Shown here piece by piece: positions 34,500-46,483 of a DNA stretch of 64,000 nucleotides. The position numbers and the translations under genes were made by a program. The notes under the pieces are model-generated. The model saw nothing but the letters and a program-made list of their open reading frames with translations. It was not told the origin of the DNA and searched no databases. Each line of letters opens with the position of its first letter. Positions within the stretch are counted from its first letter, which is position 1. The DNA comes from Zopfochytrium polystomum (taxonomy: Eukaryota > Chytridiomycota > Chytridiomycetes > Chytridiales > Chytridiaceae), in NCBI GenBank assembly GCA_025765615.1, contig JAIVFJ010000001.1, forward strand, positions 558,001-622,000, written 5' to 3'.

Positions 34500-37400
34500 A
34501 ACAGACGCGCGTTGGACATTTTCTCCTTTCTGTAAAATTGTTTGGGTTTTCAAATTGTTTGACATCGGCTCCCTAGTTTTTGGGGTCTTTTTCTCGTTCT
34601 CAGCGCGAAGCCTGTCCCGATCGGTCAACTTACATTGTTTCCGATTTTGTTTTACGAAACGATTAGGCAAGCCCAGCCGCTTTCATGCTCGCAATGAGGA
34701 GAGCGGCAGACAGACCGAGCGAGACAGAAAACAGACAGAAAAAAAGAGACAGAACAACTTTGTCTGAAAAAGGCAGGAAAACCAATTGAAACGGGAGAGA
34801 GTGCCGCCTTCCCCCGGACGGGCCTGGCGGGGTTGGGAGACAAACAAACAGAAGAGGCAAACAAACAAACCGCACGACAGGATAAATGGGGGGTAGGAGG
34901 GTCCCAGCCCGGTTCGTATGTCTTGCGAAACAACGGTTCACGTAAACAAACAGTTTCAGGGAACATAAAGATTTGAAGAAAAAAAAAAAAAAAAAAAAAA
35001 ACACCAGAAAAACGCAAGTGCCACGGAGGCGACGGCGAACACAGGCTGCCTGCCGCACTGCATTGCGGATTTGATTTCCTTCGCAAAAAAAGAAAATCCA
35101 TCACGAGGGCGCCAAAAGCACCACTGATCGAGCTGAGATTCGGCTTATCACCCGTCCATCAATCCGTCAGTCAGTCAAACGAAGAACACTCACGGGACCA
35201 CCAGCAAATTTGAAATGCCAAACAGAAGAAGAAAGAAAAAGAAACCCAAAAAAAAAAGCAAAAAAAAAAAAAACAAGCCCGCTTCAGCTTTCGTTTGAAT
35301 TCATCTTCCAACTGAATAGTCGGCGGCGATGTGCGTTATTTCCGCTGAGTGGATGAACTCACGCTCTATGTCACAGGCCGGAACTGTAGGTACTACATGC
35401 TGCCACCCTTCTATCGATGCGACCAGCACGAGGCGCGCACCGACGCTGAGCGGGAAGATGGCGGATTACTACTTCCCGATGGAGAAACGGAGACGGAGCA
35501 GAAAAAGGTCATGGCCTTATGGTCACCAAGCCTTCACATGAAATCGACAATAGACTATGTCTGACCATCCAATCGATCAATGTCAATCTCATCAAAGATT
35601 GACGGGTAATCAGCGGATGCACTGCCTCGCATCTCCAATGCGAACTAATCCAGCGTTTTGTGATGGAAAGGCCATCCAATCAGCGAGCATGGATGAAGCG
35701 ACACGGAACGGGAAGATGTCCCATTTCAGGAATCTCGCCTGCTCAACAGGCTGCCAGTTGATTGCTTGCTGCAACCCCATGTGCAAGTCATGGCAATGGT
35801 TGGGAGGATGAAATGGCCACGGATAACCTGTCAGAGTTTGGAAACAATCGGAGGCACAAGGCTTCCAAAGCGATACTTGCAACCCACGTATTTGCTGTAC
35901 AAGGGCTGCCCCAAATCCCAATAAACACATTGAGGTTGGCTTCCATTATTGCCAGTCCCCAGCAATTAGCCCCCCGCCCCACACGGCAGTGATTTTTCTG
36001 CCAGAGACAAACAAATAGATTGAACCAAGGTGTGGCGCAACCAAACAACGCCCGACGTCGAGGGGCGGCAGCTGACGGCGGCGTCGGTGAATGCGGCAGG
36101 GCGAAGAACGAGGAAGGGACAAGTAAACGAAGGAAAATGTTTCGCAGCGCAATGGCGCCGATTCTGCCTGGCGGGGTGGGGCAGGTGGCTGCCACTCTCC
36201 CAAAAACCCTTGTCACTGCTTTCCATCAGCTCCTCCTTGATGCCCGTCGACTCAATTGGATTCCCTGTTGCAACGACACTATCTCGTGGGAGAAGTCAAA
36301 GTCCATCAAGCCCTCTGACAAGTGCTCCAAGCCCCACAGATCTCCTCCACCAAATTCTCGGGCCTCTCACCCTTGCTCCACAACCTCTCACCCACTGTCC
36401 TCTCCAACCATCAACTCTTCCCTCCCTCCCACTCCATCATCCCACGGAACTCGTAACAGCCCTTCACAACCCTCTCAACCTCACTGCCCCATGTGTAGTC
36501 GCCGGCACTCCACCGACACTTGCCCAGGCATCTGGCTTTTGAGCACCAAGGCTTCTTCCAGATGGATTGACCATAAAACTTGTTGCGGGCATTATCTGGC
36601 TTCACCATGCAATAGAACTTCCCTCACGCCAACAAGCAAGAGCCACCTGTCACCCACCTCCAGCTGAGCCCCCTGACATTCACTGAGCCCACTCTTGCCT
36701 TTAACATGGGCAGTAGCCTAATCTGACTTATCCCAACCCTCTGCCTTTTCACAGCTGTTCCCCTCTCTTATACTGACCTCCTTCAGACTTACTTCTCTAT
36801 TTTCTTGATTCTGTGTTTTTCCCTTCTCCTTTGATCATTGTGGCTTTTATGTGCGGTGGAGATGCCTGACAACCCTGTAAGTCTGTAGCTCATGGGGTGG
36901 GTTTGCTGAGGTGATACGTGGATGTAGTCCATTACGGTTCACCATTGATGGCGCTTTCCCTTCCTGCCAGCCCCTGTGGGGCTGGAACAATAAAAATAAA
37001 AATAAAAAGCAGGTGGTTGCACCTGTCAGGAGTCGTCGCATCCCGCTGCCCGCTGCAAGTCGAACCGAGCATCAGATCTCTCGCCCTAATGTTTCGCTAA
37101 GCGAAAAGCACATGTGCATGACGATTCACCACCTCTTCACATCAGTTTGTGGCGGCAATCACCCGCTTTCGGGCTCCTGTTGAGGCGGAGGTCGACCAGC
37201 GATTCAGAGAACCGAGCGTTTTGCGAGTCGCCAGGATCCGTGGATGGAGCAAGGTGGCGAGAAAACGAGTTCTTACGCGAGAGAGCTCGCACACAAAAGA
37301 CCGGCCCACTTTACACGAAAGATCATCTTTGCGTCTGCCACTCCTTCTTTCTCTTAGAAGACCCTTTCAGATTTGAGGCTTTTTGTCCAGGTTTGTTGTC

Positions 37401-38774
37401 GAGACCCTTTGATTGGAGTAGATTCAGAGGTGGTAGAATTCTTATCGACATCTCTCTCTAATTTTGCATGATGTGTGTTCACTGTTCGCCCATTCGACCC
37501 AACATTGGCTTCTCAATTTGGAAAGCACATTCCATCGAAATGGAAACGAGAAGCATGGGGCTAGTGTAAACGGACATTGGACTCCCATCAAAACTCACTA
37601 CAAGTAAACTCCTCGCTCAAACTATTACTAAAAATATGAAAACTTTGAGCCATGGAAATGCCGAAAGAAATAATGGCTAATTTCCGCTTTCTTGACGCTG
37701 TCGAAAGAGAAAACTGACGACCGGAGAGAGTGCGCAACTGTCGTTGCATCCTTTCCGTCTTAACCAAGTTGTGCGGATCAAAGTGCGAAGGGCCACAGGC
37801 ATTTGATTCTTGTTGCGGTAGGGCTTCGAGCTCAAGTCCATCTACTGGCCCTCCTTGAAAGCCTTACAGAGTACCTTTGCGTGTATCGAGCTGCCGCTGT
37901 TCCGCCGCCACCTTGCCACTCGGGCTGGGCAAGAGCGTGTCATTAATCGGCACACGAATCGGCAACGAGCAAATCGCAAAGGGACGGCCGCATTCACAAT
38001 CTTGTTGAAGATTGAGAGTGAAATTGGGGAAGGTGATGGGACAGGAGACGAGAAGCCACGAGCGCCACAGCATACCACTGACGGCGGCGGCGTTCGGTGG
38101 TGGAAACTGCTGACTGACTCATTTAAGGAAAGGCGGGAGTTTGGTTGACTGACTGATGATGCAGTATCTGCTGAGTTGATTGGTCCGCAGCGAGTGGAAC
38201 CAATCCCGGCGGCTGCGTGTGTCACGAGGGGGACGGGCACACGACCTAAACAGGACCGCCGACAATCGGGGGCGCGAACTGCAGACTCGCGTTGTCCGCC
38301 GGCATTGCGGCAAAAGAGTCACAGTTACCCATCCAGGGAGGTGGAGGCACAGCTCGCGGGGAGCGTCGGGGGGACGGGCCATCAAACGGGGTAAGTCCGC
38401 CGCGGTGGTTGGTCCGGTTGGGGCCAGGCGGCAGGCGTGATCTCCGAGTCAACCCGAAACGTGCTTTTATATTGCCGACTTTTTCGAAGCCACTGAAACA
38501 AAATAAAATTGCCGTGCTGCCTTCAACCTGACACGTGACCCAAACCATGGCCCGTGCCGCCGCCCCCATGAGGACAAGTGAGCAACACGCAACCACCAGC
38601 ATCTCTTGGAGGCAGCGGAGAGGATTGGGGAGGATGGAAGGAAGAATAGGAGAAGCATGCTCGCCATCGTGATGCGCACGTGTACGCGTTGGCTTGATTC
38701 CGCTCTCCGCACAGCTCCCCTCTCTGTCACGTATTCGCCCTTGTTATCACTCTCCACCCTCTAACCTCGGGCCT
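34500..38774. other. Gene-poor region, 4.3 kb
   Basis: No gene can be supported. The stretch contains A tracts (34979-35001, 35249-35272), AC/CA-rich spacers and scattered open frames without domains or intron-compatible continuations. A stem-loop plus A-rich tail at 36968-37010 suggests an old retroposon 3' end (listed separately). The last few hundred bases should hold the citrate synthase promoter. Confidence 0.5.
36968..37010 (+). repeat. Candidate retroposon 3' end: stem-loop plus A-rich tail
   Basis: A hairpin (GCCAGCCCC TGT GGGGCTGG) is followed directly by GAAC and then (AATAAA)n-type repeats ending in AAAAAGCAGG. A terminal stem-loop plus short A-rich tandem repeats is the usual 3' end of non-LTR elements and SINEs. 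The roughly 700 bases upstream (from about 36230) have unusual Pro/Ser/Leu-rich composition and may belong to it, but no reverse transcriptase motif was found. Confidence 0.3.
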
Positions 38775-41360
38775 ATGCGTTTAAATGCAACTAGGAACTA
38801 CCTCACGGTCACGGACCCGCTCACCAACACCACCATCAAAGTACCCATCCACCCGACGCTGAACTACATTCCCGCCTCGTCGTTCACCCAAATCCGAATC
38901 AAACCGACAACGCCACCCGGCGTCACCGAATCCGACACCGTGCCTGTCCGGCTGTACGACCCAGGCTTTCGCAACACCGTGGTCTGCAGAAGCAAAGTGT
39001 CACAGGTTCGTGCGATCTTGCGCCCGCTCCGCGATCTTATGCGCCTTCGCGTGCTGTGTGCAGGTGGACGGGAAGAATGGAAAGCTGTACTACCGTGGGT
39101 ACGACGTCGCCTCTCTGTGCGAAAACAGCAACTATCTGGAAGTCGCCTATCTGCTGAGTGAGTGTGCCGAGTAAATCGGGTGGCACTCGCGATATTGATA
39201 ACTGTGATCAACTGTAGTCCACGGCAATCTTCCTAACAAGGCGCAGTACGAAAAGTGGACAACCAACATCATGACCCACACGTACCTGCACACTGAGATG
39301 GAAAAGCAGATGTCAACGTTCCGTTACGACGCGCATCCAATGGTCTGTTGGTGATTGCTTCTTTGGTCTGGACCCCTAGAGCAAGAATGAATGACAAAAT
39401 CCTTGATTTGCTCAGGGTATTCTCATTGCTACAACGGCGTCGCTCTCCACCTTCCATCCAGACGCTAATCCCGCGCTTCGTGGAGATGGCCTGTACATGA
39501 AGCCCAAAGTCGCTCCGGGCAAGGAAACTCCTGATGATTTGGCAAAGATCCACGCAGCTCAGGAAATTCGCAGCAAAGCTTACTACCGAATTCTTGGAAA
39601 ACTGCCAACCATAGCCGCCAATGCCTACCGCCACCGCATCGGTCGCCCGTACAACCACCCCATGCCTGGCTCCCGCGACTACGCGGAAAACCTTTTGTTC
39701 ATGCTGGACAGGCTGAACGAGCCAAACTATAAGCCGGACCCCCGACTCGTCAAGATTTTGAACAAGATGTTTATCTTGAACGCAGGTATGGTCACTATTC
39801 GAATGTCAGATGAAGAACCGTAAGCATGACAATAATCATCGATAGAGCACGGCAGCAACTGTTCTACTGTCACCATGCGCCACCTCGCATCAAGTGGAGT
39901 TGATCCGTACACTGCTCTTTCTGGTGCCGCTGGTGCTCTATTCGGCGAGCGGAAGAGGTAATCAAGTCAGCGAAAATGATCCGACCAATTCAAGCTAAAC
40001 TGCGTTTCTCGCACCTTATTGTCGCACAGCACTGCCGTCATTGGCATGCTTAAACAGATTGGCAAGGTTGAAAATATTCAAGTGTTCCTCAGCCTCGTCA
40101 AGCGAAAGCAAACTATCGTGAGTGGACCCAATGGGACGCTTGTTGCATCCAGTTCGAATAGGACGCCCACGGGAGGAAGGCCCACGCAGCCAACGCGGTT
40201 GCAAGGTTTTGGCCATAGAATCTACAAAACTCATGATCCGCGAGTGAAAATTGCGAAAGAACTGGCGCTGGAGGTGCGTTACTGGTTTGAATTGTATATT
40301 TGACACTGAGCGGTCCGCGCAGTTGTTTGAGATCTTTGGCAAAGGGCCACTCGGAGAGCTTGCGATTGCCCTTGAAGAAGCGACGCTTTCAGACGAATGG
40401 TTTTCACGCAGGAACTTGTTCCCCAACATTGACTACTGGTGCGCGATCGTTTTCCACACGATGGGCTTCCCGGCTGGTATGTTTCGCGCACGCACGTGCA
40501 AATCTTTCTGCGCTTTTTGCCAACACCTGTCCACTTTTGTTTCGCAAATCAGACATGTTTCCGGTCCTGATGTGCGTCCCCCGTGCCGCGGGATTCATCG
40601 CCCACTGGGAGGAGAGCATCGACGACCCCGAGTTCAAGATCTTCCGCCCTCGGCAAATTTTTGTTGGTGAAAACGAGCGGTCATTGAAAGATGGATCGAG
40701 GGATGTGCCCGCCGTGCAAACTACACCTGCGCCTGCGCTGGACAAGCTCACGGAGAAGAGTCTTCCCAGCGCTGCCAAGAAGCGGATGTCAACGTTAATG
40801 AGTAAGCTATTTTTTTTGTCCACGAGTGCTGCGTTTAAGTTGGTTGACTTGCGTTTGCACTTTAGTGAACCCGGATGCCAAGATTATGGAGTTCGCAGGT
40901 CTTATTGAGAAGACGCAACGCTCCATCGACGCGCTTTCTATCTCTGAGGAGGAACCGAGCGGTGAAGCGTCCATCGAGGTTGGCTGTCGGCCCCCTGAGC
41001 TCTTGGCTTGTAAAAACGTTTTTCGCGGAGAAGAAGGACGAAGAAAGCGGGCCCTCGCAGGTGGGATTCACTCAAACTGGACTACCCGTTGATTAATTTG
41101 ATCCATTTCGACAGCGCATTGCGCAAACTCGCGAAGACCTCAAAGAACTACTCGCGAAGCAGCAGGAGCTGATGTTAGCGCAGCAAGAGCTTGCGAAGCA
41201 GAAGGCGGCTTTGGATGAGAGAAACGCGGCGCTGGAAGCTGCGGCAGCGGCCTCCTCTGGTAGCAGCGGGGGATTGTCTCCAGCCGGAAATGGGAAGAAG
41301 GAGCCAGATCTTCTTGCCGGCAGCAAAAGTCCGCGCGTTATGGATACGAAGAAGCTTTGA
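38775..41360 (+). CDS. Citrate synthase with C-terminal coiled-coil extension
   Basis: Condenses oxaloacetate and acetyl-CoA to citrate. About ten exons with short GT-AG introns, several carrying conserved motifs across junctions: [31 protein letters not shown], the first catalytic histidine in [16 protein letters not shown] (spanning the intron at about 39786-39847), the second in [13 protein letters not shown], and the catalytic aspartate in FPNIDYW followed by MGFPADMFPVLM. An 81-nt stretch after VKRKQTI (GTGAGT to ACGCAG) is an in-frame intron. After the normal end comes an extension of about 150 residues with a Gln/Glu/Lys-rich heptad region ([20 protein letters not shown]) and a C-terminal KKL. 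No mitochondrial presequence is evident from the ATG at 38775; an extra upstream exon cannot be excluded. Confidence 0.9.
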
Positions 41361-41604
41361 AGACCTTTTTCGGTGGCAAAGTCATTGCAATGAATGAAAT
41401 ATAGTCTGTGTTTGCTTTACCGCGTGGACGAGAAAGTTAGGAGGGAAGAGGGCTACGTCATTGGGGGGGTACTTCAGGATTGTGTCTTTGGTTGACGTCG
41501 GAGTTTGGTTTTTCTGTGCCCTCTCGCACTTTCCAAATCGGTGGATTCGCTTTGGTAGTGAGCTGCAAACCCAAACTTCCAGACAAGCCTCCCCCCCCCC
41601 CTGC

Positions 41605-44600
41605 ATGCGATCCAACCTGAAGACTATCCTCAAAACAAGTGAGATCGGCGTCTTTACTCGTGGCCCTATCGAGGGACCGCTCTCGCGAAGGGCGGCGCGA
41701 TCTTTCCCCCTTCCCCGCCTCGCGTCTCACGAATTGGCCTGGGCCTTCCACTCCAGGGATCACCGCCCGCCTCAAGTCCGTCACCGCAAAGCTCAAAGTC
41801 CTCGTTGCCGACGGAGAAGCGACTCAGATCCTCCTTGAATGCGGGTGCAGCCCGAACTGGCTCGCCGACATCGGCTACATTGGTAAGCACTGCCATCACC
41901 TCACTAGCCGATCGGGAACCAACATGCCTGCCCCACTCCGAAAAGGCCAAGAAAAGCTCGAACGAGACCGCAAGGGGATATCAAAGCATGACGCCGTTTA
42001 CCTCATATCTCCGAATCCTCCGATCTGTCCAGCAGGTGTGCAGGGAGATGCGGGCGAGGAGGTATGCCGCGGCTCACATTGTCGTGACGGCAGGTGTGTC
42101 TCTGATCGGGTGGCATGCGATCCACCCTGTCAACAACGCTGCGCCCCAAACGACACTCATTCCTCCCCTTCAACAACGCCAGGCATAACGGAGGAAATGT
42201 TCAGCGAGCTGCGGACGATTCAGGATTCGATCAAGATGCTTGAGGAGTTCCACATTAACTTCTATCGTGAGTTGTTGCGGGCTGGGCTGCTTTTGACCAC
42301 GGGTCGTTCGTTTCTGACGGGTCGCTGCCCCAACTCCTTTCAGCTGCCGAATCGCAAATATTCCACCTCAACATGCCCAACGCCATTCAGATGCTTCACA
42401 ACCCGAATACGGACCTCAGAGACGACTGCATATCCATCATAGCAAGCAAGGTAGGGCGTCCGAAGGCAGCTCGACAATTTCTGACGCCGGCTGTCTTCCA
42501 GCTCCTCAGTGTCTTTTCCACCCTCGACGACTTCCCCGACATCCGATACTACGACCCAAAGCGCAAGCGAAATACCCTGTCCGCCAAAATCGCCGAGCGC
42601 CTGCACGAAAACCTCCTCGAGCTGAGCTTGCACAACGAAAAGTTTCCGACGCCGTCGTCCTACCCGGGCCCAACAACCCTCATCATAGTGGACCGGTCCA
42701 TCGACTTTTTGGCCCCTCTCATGCATTCGCTTAGCTTTCAAGCCGTTGTTCACGATTTCTATGAGGTCGAGGATCGATACGGCCTCGAAGAAAAACACGT
42801 TGTGTGAGTGATTGTAAAGTTTGGTGTGTTTTTCGAGCGAATTTTTTCTTAACAAGTGCGATCGGTGGCAGCTGTGACATTGACGACGAGCACTATGCTG
42901 TGCTTGACGAGAGCAACGAGATATTTGTAAGTATCGGGGAGGGGTTCACAAGGTTCCACCGAACCCCTTTGTCTGCCGATCCTAAGTTGCCCGTCTTCAG
43001 GTAAATCTCCGCCACAAATTCTTCAACGACGCCTCCAAATCGATCGATTCCTTCCGTCATGTCCATGCTCGAGAGGTCGAAGAGGCGAAAAAGCCCTTGT
43101 CTGCGGCCAATGGCGGAGTGGACAAACTAATGGGAATGATGGCAAACGTCCAGCTGATGAACAAGCGCGCGGAGCAGCTGCTGGCGCTGGCTGAGATCAG
43201 CACCACCATGACCAAGACGATCGTGCAGGCCAATTTGAGGGCGATCGTTGAGTTGGAGCAGGATTTGGCGATGGGCGAGACGGCAGAGGGACTCGACGTC
43301 AAGGACGCTTACGAAGAGCTAATGGAACGGTTGTCGGACTCGAACAAGCACATCCTGTAAAGTCATCCTGATATTGGCTTTTTCTTTTTGAAACTGGCCC
43401 CTTTCTAAATTGCTGTATTGCGATGCTAATTAGACCAAGAGACAAGCTACGGCTGCTGCTTATTTACCTGTTGACTCTCGGAGGACTCTCGAAAGAGCAG
43501 AGGGATCGACTTCTGACTCTAGCGGGCTACTCTGGCAAGGACGATCTCGCGCTGACCGGCCTGCGCTTCCTGGGCGCCAACATCTCTGACACGCTCAAAG
43601 ACCTACGGTGTCCCGCTTCCCCATTCGCCCACCAACGCCGCAAACCAGCCATTTCGATAGCTACCACAGCCCCGAACCCGCGCGACCCGCGCAAAACGAT
43701 CGTGACCGGAACCCGTGTCGTCCTTCCCACTAACCTGGGCGGCGGAGGCGGCGCACAGCCCTCTTCGTCCATGCCTCCACCCCCGTCCCGCTCCGTCAGC
43801 CTCAACCCCGCTGCCGCCTCAAACCCTCCAACCCTCCGGCCTCCGATCCCACCGCAGTCCCAGCTCGTCCTCGCGTCGACGACTGCCGCCGCCGCCGCCG
43901 CAGCAGGCGGCCCGCACACCCCGCACACGCGCAAGCCGGAGCACCGCTTGACGCGCTTCGTCCCCGCACTCTACCACCTCGTCACGGACCTCGTCTACGC
44001 GCGCCCCATCGTCGCCTCGTGGTTCCCCTCGCTGAACCACCCGGACAAGCAGCTGGTCGACTACTCGCTCGTGCTGCAGCGCCGCGACGCTGTGCTGGCG
44101 CGGAGCGTTGCGCGACGCGGGCCGGCGGGGAGGAGGAGCTGGCGCCGGAGACGGCGGAGGGGGGATCCGTTTGGCGGTTTTGACTACGGGGATGAGGCGG
44201 ACGACGGATTTGACGACGACGACTACGACGACGAGGAGTACAGTGGCGACGACGGTGACGTCCCTTACTACAACGACGGCGCGGACGTGTCGATGATGAC
44301 GCTGCGGGCGGCCGAGGCGGCGGCGCGGTCGCGGTCGTCGTCGCCCGCTGGTGGCGGCGGCGGCGGGATCACGGCGTCCTCAGGGGGTGTCGACGGCGGT
44401 GCGGTTTTCGCGGACCGGCGGGATCGGGCAGGTCAAGATCCTGGATGGGTTCCACAGCACGTGGGGGCGGAAGCGGCCCGTCAAGGGCGGGCGCGGCGGC
44501 ATCGAGGACGAGGAGCTCCGCGAGAACGGCCCGCGCGTGGTCGTGTTTGTCGTCGGCGGGTTGTCCTATCCCGAGGTCCGCGCCGCGTACGAGGCGACGA

Positions 44601-44995
44601 AGAATTTGAGGCGGGAGGTGTTTTTCGGTGAGTGGGTGGTTTCTTTGTATTTGGTTTGTGTTCTTGTTGTTGGTGGAGGACGAGGAGTAGGATATGTTGA
44701 GCTGACTATCGGTCCATTCCCCTCTTCAATAGGCTCCACGCACATGCTGACACCGCGCAGTTTCGTGGACGCGCTCTTTGACGTTGGACGTGCGTACGAC
44801 GAAGCGGACGCGGCGCCCATCATTGACGATTCGCCGGACGCGCCCATTCTGGATCCTGCGCGTACCGCGTCGCCTCGCGCTGGCAGGAAGGGCAAGAGCT
44901 CCTCAAAGCGAAGGAACGGGAGGCCGGAGGACGGGAGGAACGGCGAGGCCAAGCCGAGTGGTGGTGGTATCGGCGGAAGGGTTTGGTGGTCGTGA
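41605..44995 (+). CDS. Sec1/Munc18 (SM) family protein
   Basis: SM proteins clasp syntaxin-type SNAREs and drive vesicle fusion; the best match is the exocytic Sec1 branch. Exon 1 (MRSNLKTILKT) joins through an intron at 41638-41757 to ITARLKSVTAKLKVLVADGE. Further landmarks: DAVYLISPNP, AAAHIVVTA, MLEEFHINFYPAESQIFHLN, PTTLIIVDRSIDFLAPLMHS (domain 2), VNLRHKFFNDASKSI, DKLRLLLIYLL, GGIGQVKILDGFHSTW and RVVVFVVGGLSYPEVRAAYE (domain 3). An insert of about 250 residues between LTLAGY and the final block is rich in Ser/Pro and then Asp/Glu (44180-44275). Two frame breaks need one extra base removed: at 42017-42021 (between ISPNP and RSVQQVC) and near 44400-44415 before RFSRTGGIGQ. Essential function in other fungi argues against a pseudogene. 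Confidence 0.88.
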
Positions 44996-45267
44996 GGAGG
45001 AGGGGATTGTTGGAGATGGACGGCAACAGTGTGAGGAGGTCGTTGAGAAAGTACGAGTTTTTACGGCGTTGGATATTTAGTGGGAAGAGATGCTTTGAAA
45101 CATAGATGAACTTTGGCTAGAGAAGACTCAAGGGTCATAATATTTTGGCTGTGCCGTATGAAATATGTACCAACAAGCTGCTCCGTTTCACTCGAAAGAG
45201 AAGAAAAAAACGGTCAAGTCCTTGAAGTCAACAACAACAACGAATACTACCACAATCAACAACAACA

Positions 45268-45292
45268 AAAAAAAAAAAAAAAAAAAAAAAAA
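45268..45292. repeat. Poly-A tract
   Basis: About 25 consecutive A residues following (CAA)n units; 3' of both the Sec1 gene and the GPI-type gene. Confidence 0.85.
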
Positions 45293-45318
45293 ATTACAAA
45301 AATTCAAACACCCCGTTC

Positions 45319-45993
45319 TCAAATCACCAAGAGCCCAGCAAGCACCAAAAGCATCCCAGCAACCGAAGGCGCGGCGCGCTGAAACAAAACACTGCTGCTT
45401 CTGCTGCCTTTGGGCCCTGCGGCGGCGGCGCTCCTGATACTGCCGTACCTGCTGACGACGGCGCCGACCCTGTTGCTGCACGCGGTGGTCCTGAACGCGG
45501 GCATGACCGACTGCTGGCCGAGGCACCGCGGTCCCGCAAACGTGGTCAAGTACCCCGTCCCGTCCGTCGAGACGGACGCCAAAAAGCTCGACGCGGCGCC
45601 GATAGTATAGCAGGTCCCGTCCGCGCGGAAAAAGCTGGCGCCGGTCGGGCTCTTGCACGACGAGTCGGCGTACTGGATGACGCCGACGAACGACGTCGAG
45701 CCAAAGTAGCTGGCGGCGTAGGCGGCGGGGTTGGTGGGGATCGCGGAGCAGGTCGAGTCCTTGGAGGTGTTTGCGAGGCCGTCGATCGAGGTGCAGGCGG
45801 TGCGGCAGGAGGAGAAGGCGGGTAGCATTTGGATGGCGACGAGGTTGCTGCGGGAGCAGGTTGTGCCGAGGTAGGCGTTGCCGGCGTAGAGGGCGGAGGG
45901 AGCGGAGATGGCGGCGGCGGCGGGGTTGGCGAGGAGGGCCGGGAGTGCGAGGAGGGCCACTACGAGGAGGAGGGGGAGGGCGCGGTCGGCCAT
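45319..45993 (-). CDS. Secreted GPI-anchor-type surface protein
   Basis: Single exon, 224 residues. The N-terminus is a clear signal peptide (ALPLLLVVALLALPALLANP followed by AAAA). The middle is Ser/Thr/Ala-rich with cysteines in TCSRS, SCRTAC, STCSA, SCKSP, TCYTI, RCLG and ACSN. The C-terminus ends in a hydrophobic run (SVAGMLLVLAGLLVI) directly at the stop, preceded by small residues (RAAP), as in GPI-anchored fungal cell-surface proteins. No enzymatic motif. It converges with the Sec1 gene, 320 bases away. Confidence 0.8.
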   Translation of the reverse strand: MADRALPLLLVVALLALPALLANPAAAAISAPSALYAGNAYLGTTCSRSNLVAIQMLPAFSSCRTACTSIDGLANTSKDSTCSAIPTNPAAYAASYFGSTSFVGVIQYADSSCKSPTGASFFRADGTCYTIGAASSFLASVSTDGTGYLTTFAGPRCLGQQSVMPAFRTTACSNRVGAVVSRYGSIRSAAAAGPKGSRSSSVLFQRAAPSVAGMLLVLAGLLVI

Positions 45994-46321
45994 GATTTTT
46001 CGGCGGAGGGGTGGACTGACTATCAGAGCGGTGTGGAAACGACCAATGGTTTGAAGTGCAAAGTATTAATATTGGCAAAAACGCCCAGGCAAGGCACCAC
46101 ACACTTGTGCTGCTGGGACTGGGACTGGGATCCGGATTTGGGACAGACAGCGAAGGGGGCCGAGCAGACAGAGCCGCAGAAATTCTTGCCTTTTTGAGCG
46201 AGTGAGCGAGTGGGCGGTTCGTTGTCAAAACGGTGTCCACCAGATCTGGGGGCTGTGTGGGTGGCTGGCTGGCCTGCCTGGGCCTTGCTTGTCACGCGAC
46301 GACCAACGGCTTCAGAAAAAC

Positions 46322-46371
46322 GAAAACATAAAAAATAAAATAAAATAAATAAAAATAAAATAAAATAAAGA
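46322..46371. repeat. (AAATA/AAAATA)n tract
   Basis: Tandem AAATA-type units between the GPI-type gene and the dehydratase 3' end. Confidence 0.8.
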
Positions 46372-46483
46372 GGAGCCCATGATTGCTGGGCCGTGTTGGC
46401 CGCGTTGTGTTGCTTTGTTTTCTTGAAGTCCTTCCAAGGCCTGGTCACTTTGACCCAATATTTGTCCGCCCACTACTGCACGT

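Noticed and set aside
36020..36667. 215-codon plus-strand frame with a Cys/His cluster
   Set aside because: Pro/Ser-rich by composition, no recognisable zinc finger spacing, overlapped by other open frames.
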